Shown here: positions 31,761-33,196 of the stretch, one piece after another | Layout: every line of letters begins with the position of its first letter | Position numbering within the stretch: position 1 is the first letter of the stretch | DNA from: Candidatus Pacearchaeota archaeon | GTDB lineage: Archaea > Nanobdellota > Nanobdellia > Pacearchaeales > GW2011-AR1 | DNA length: 33,196 bases | NCBI GenBank assembly: GCA_018304045.1 | Contig: JAGVWZ010000017.1 | Coordinates: forward strand, 1-33,196 | Direction: 5' to 3' | Translations under genes and position numbers: made by a program | Notes under the pieces: generated by a model | The model's input: the letters and a program-made list of their open reading frames with translations, nothing else | Databases searched by the model: none | Told to the model about the DNA's origin: nothing

Positions 31761-32941
31761 AAATACTAACAATAATCGCAAACCCATTAGGATGGTTAAA
31801 TCCTAATAACTATGGGGGAGGAGAAATAAATACAGTAACTTCTATAAATGAATGGAAAAATCAAGGTAACGAAATAACAACCATAGAACCATTATCATGT
31901 AGCCCATCAATAAAATTAAATAAAAAATATGAAATAAAACTGATTAAATTGCCATTTGAAAAAAATAATTCATTTACAAGCGTTTTAACAACTTTTATAT
32001 GGACATTTAAAACAGTTTTAGCTAGTAAAAATATAGATTGTGATATTATTTATGCATCAACAAGTAACATAAGTGATATTTTGCCAGGATATATTATATC
32101 AAAGTTAAAGAGAAAACCATTAGTTTCTTCAGTAAGAGTTTCAATCTACGATAAAGATACAAAAAAGATTTTTAAAAAATTAAGAGAAGAGGGAAGTTCT
32201 TTTTTTAGTTCATTTGCAAGAGCAGTTGGGGCTAGAATGGCAATTTGGATATTAAAAAGATCAGACTTAGTATTAACTCCGTGCAGTTTAATTAAAGATA
32301 CCTTATCAATCTTAGGAGTTAAAAAAGAAAAAATAACTGTTTTGGATCATGGCATAGAAACTGAAAAAATAATGAATGGAAAAGACTTTAAAAAAGAATT
32401 TCATATTTGCTATTTTTCAAGAGTTGAAACAAATAAGGGAATAGATGATTTTTTAAGAATATGTAAAACACTATCGGAAAAAAATCCTAAATTTAAAGCA
32501 ATAATAATTGGCAATGGATCTAGAAGTAAAGATGTTGAAGAATACATAAAAAAAGAAAAACTTGAAAAAAATATTTTTTTACCAGGATTTATTATAGGGG
32601 ATAAAAAATTTGATCTTATAAAAAAATCAAAAGTAGTCCTTTATCCAACATATGCTAGGGAAGGTTGGGGATTAATAGTTCCGGAAACACTATGTTGTGG
32701 AACTCCCCTAATATCCTATGACAATGAAATAACAAAAAATGTTTTTGGAAAACTAAAATCCGTTTTCTTTGTAAAAACAGGAGATATAAACAATCTTTTA
32801 GAAACAACAAAGAAAATAGTAGATATGGGCAATAAAAGTTATGAAAAGCTTAAACATCTTTGTATAAAAGAAGGGTCCGATTATGATATTAAAAAAATGG
32901 CTAAAATGGAAATAAATACATTTAATGAGGTGTTAAAATGA
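31757..32941 (+). CDS. Family 4 glycosyltransferase
   Basis: A 394-aa GT-B enzyme. The N-terminus has LTIIANPLGWLNPNNYGGGE with the Gly-rich loop, a C-terminal domain opens at FHICYFSRVETNKGIDDFLR, and the donor site is YPTYAREGWGLIVPETLCCG (E-x7-E). It shares the fold but little sequence with the GT4 before it, so the two probably add different sugars. It is coupled to both neighbours by ATGA-type overlaps (31757-31760 and 32938-32941). A helical amphipathic stretch (SFFSSFARAVGARMAIWILK) could touch the membrane. Confidence 0.9.
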   Translation: MKILTIIANPLGWLNPNNYGGGEINTVTSINEWKNQGNEITTIEPLSCSPSIKLNKKYEIKLIKLPFEKNNSFTSVLTTFIWTFKTVLASKNIDCDIIYASTSNISDILPGYIISKLKRKPLVSSVRVSIYDKDTKKIFKKLREEGSSFFSSFARAVGARMAIWILKRSDLVLTPCSLIKDTLSILGVKKEKITVLDHGIETEKIMNGKDFKKEFHICYFSRVETNKGIDDFLRICKTLSEKNPKFKAIIIGNGSRSKDVEEYIKKEKLEKNIFLPGFIIGDKKFDLIKKSKVVLYPTYAREGWGLIVPETLCCGTPLISYDNEITKNVFGKLKSVFFVKTGDINNLLETTKKIVDMGNKSYEKLKHLCIKEGSDYDIKKMAKMEINTFNEVLK

Positions 32942-33196
32942 TGAAAAAGATTTTTTTAAATCAGTGGAAAAAAGCAAAGCAAAAAAATGATAATAATATA
33001 TTAAATCTCTGTAATAAAGATCATAATGCAAAAATATTAGATCTTGGATGTGATGATGGAACTTGGACATTAAAGCTAGGAGAAAAAGTAAATACCAAAA
33101 ACTTATTTGGCATAGAAATAAATAACATTGCAGTTGAAATTGCAAGAAATAAAGGAATTAATGTAAAAAAAGGAAATTTAAACAAGAAATTTCCAT
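32938..33196 (+). CDS. Class I SAM-dependent methyltransferase, 3'-truncated by the window
   Basis: The ATG at 32938 overlaps the preceding TGA (ATGA), and a second in-frame ATG follows at 32941. The open frame continues to the end of the window. About 86 residues are visible: a basic helix (KKIFLNQWKKAKQKN), then motif I AKILDLGCDDGTWTLKLGE, and an acidic residue after strand 2 (FGIEINNIAVEIARNKG), the ribose-binding position. In such operons the product often methylates a sugar or a glycan end, but the substrate part is outside the window. Confidence 0.8.
   Translation, partial: MMKKIFLNQWKKAKQKNDNNILNLCNKDHNAKILDLGCDDGTWTLKLGEKVNTKNLFGIEINNIAVEIARNKGINVKKGNLNKKFP

Overview
The window is very AT-rich and reads as archaeal. 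Many genes are preceded by TATA boxes about 25-45 nt upstream, several genes look nearly leaderless, and the one tRNA encodes no CCA. Small zinc-ribbon and coiled-coil proteins and a large set of secreted Asn/Ser/Thr/Cys-rich proteins fit an uncultured, possibly DPANN (Woesearchaeota/Pacearchaeota-like) lineage. The taxon is inferred from style, not from a marker gene.

Layout. (1) 1-3930: end of a frameshifted SfsA-like gene, a receiver-domain protein, several small proteins (two zinc ribbons, one UVR-motif protein) and a long coiled-coil protein. (2) 4145-20926, minus strand: a surface-protein island. It holds a 1390-aa membrane-anchored protein with MopE-type metal-binding and cadherin-like repeats, a small anchored partner, a 1784-aa Cys-rich repeat protein, and two paralogue pairs of smaller exported proteins. 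A GT2 glycosyltransferase gene and an unknown gene sit between the members of the last pair. Four of these genes share an 11-nt motif at identical spacing from a TATA box (three copies close, one diverged), which suggests a regulon. (3) 21241-25643: flippase, unknown gene, AbiEii-like nucleotidyltransferase cluster and a GT2. (4) 25661-28457: HEPN-MNT pair, solo MNT gene and DUF433/DUF5615 pair. The two nucleotidyltransferase promoters and the promoter of the small winged-helix gene each carry their own palindromic or repeated operator. (5) 28984-33196: a long-variable-arm tRNA whose anticodon reads GAA (Phe), then a translationally coupled polysaccharide operon (membrane protein, GT2, GT4, GT4, methyltransferase) that runs off the window.

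How it fits together: a flippase and at least four glycosyltransferases probably build glycans for the cell surface, and the exported proteins are rich in N-glycosylation sequons. Toxin-antitoxin-like modules lie between the two sugar gene blocks. Related leader sequences recur in front of the sugar genes and flank the DUF433/DUF5615 cassette and the tRNA cassette, so the region seems to have grown by duplication and insertion at these leaders.

The most unusual signals are the serine-type tRNA body with a phenylalanine anticodon plus a nearby decayed copy of it, the repeated leader family, the shared surface-gene promoter motif, and several GC-enriched intergenic segments that fold as structured RNAs (1290-1428, 17092-17291, 23036-23133). 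No transposase, integrase or CRISPR array was found.
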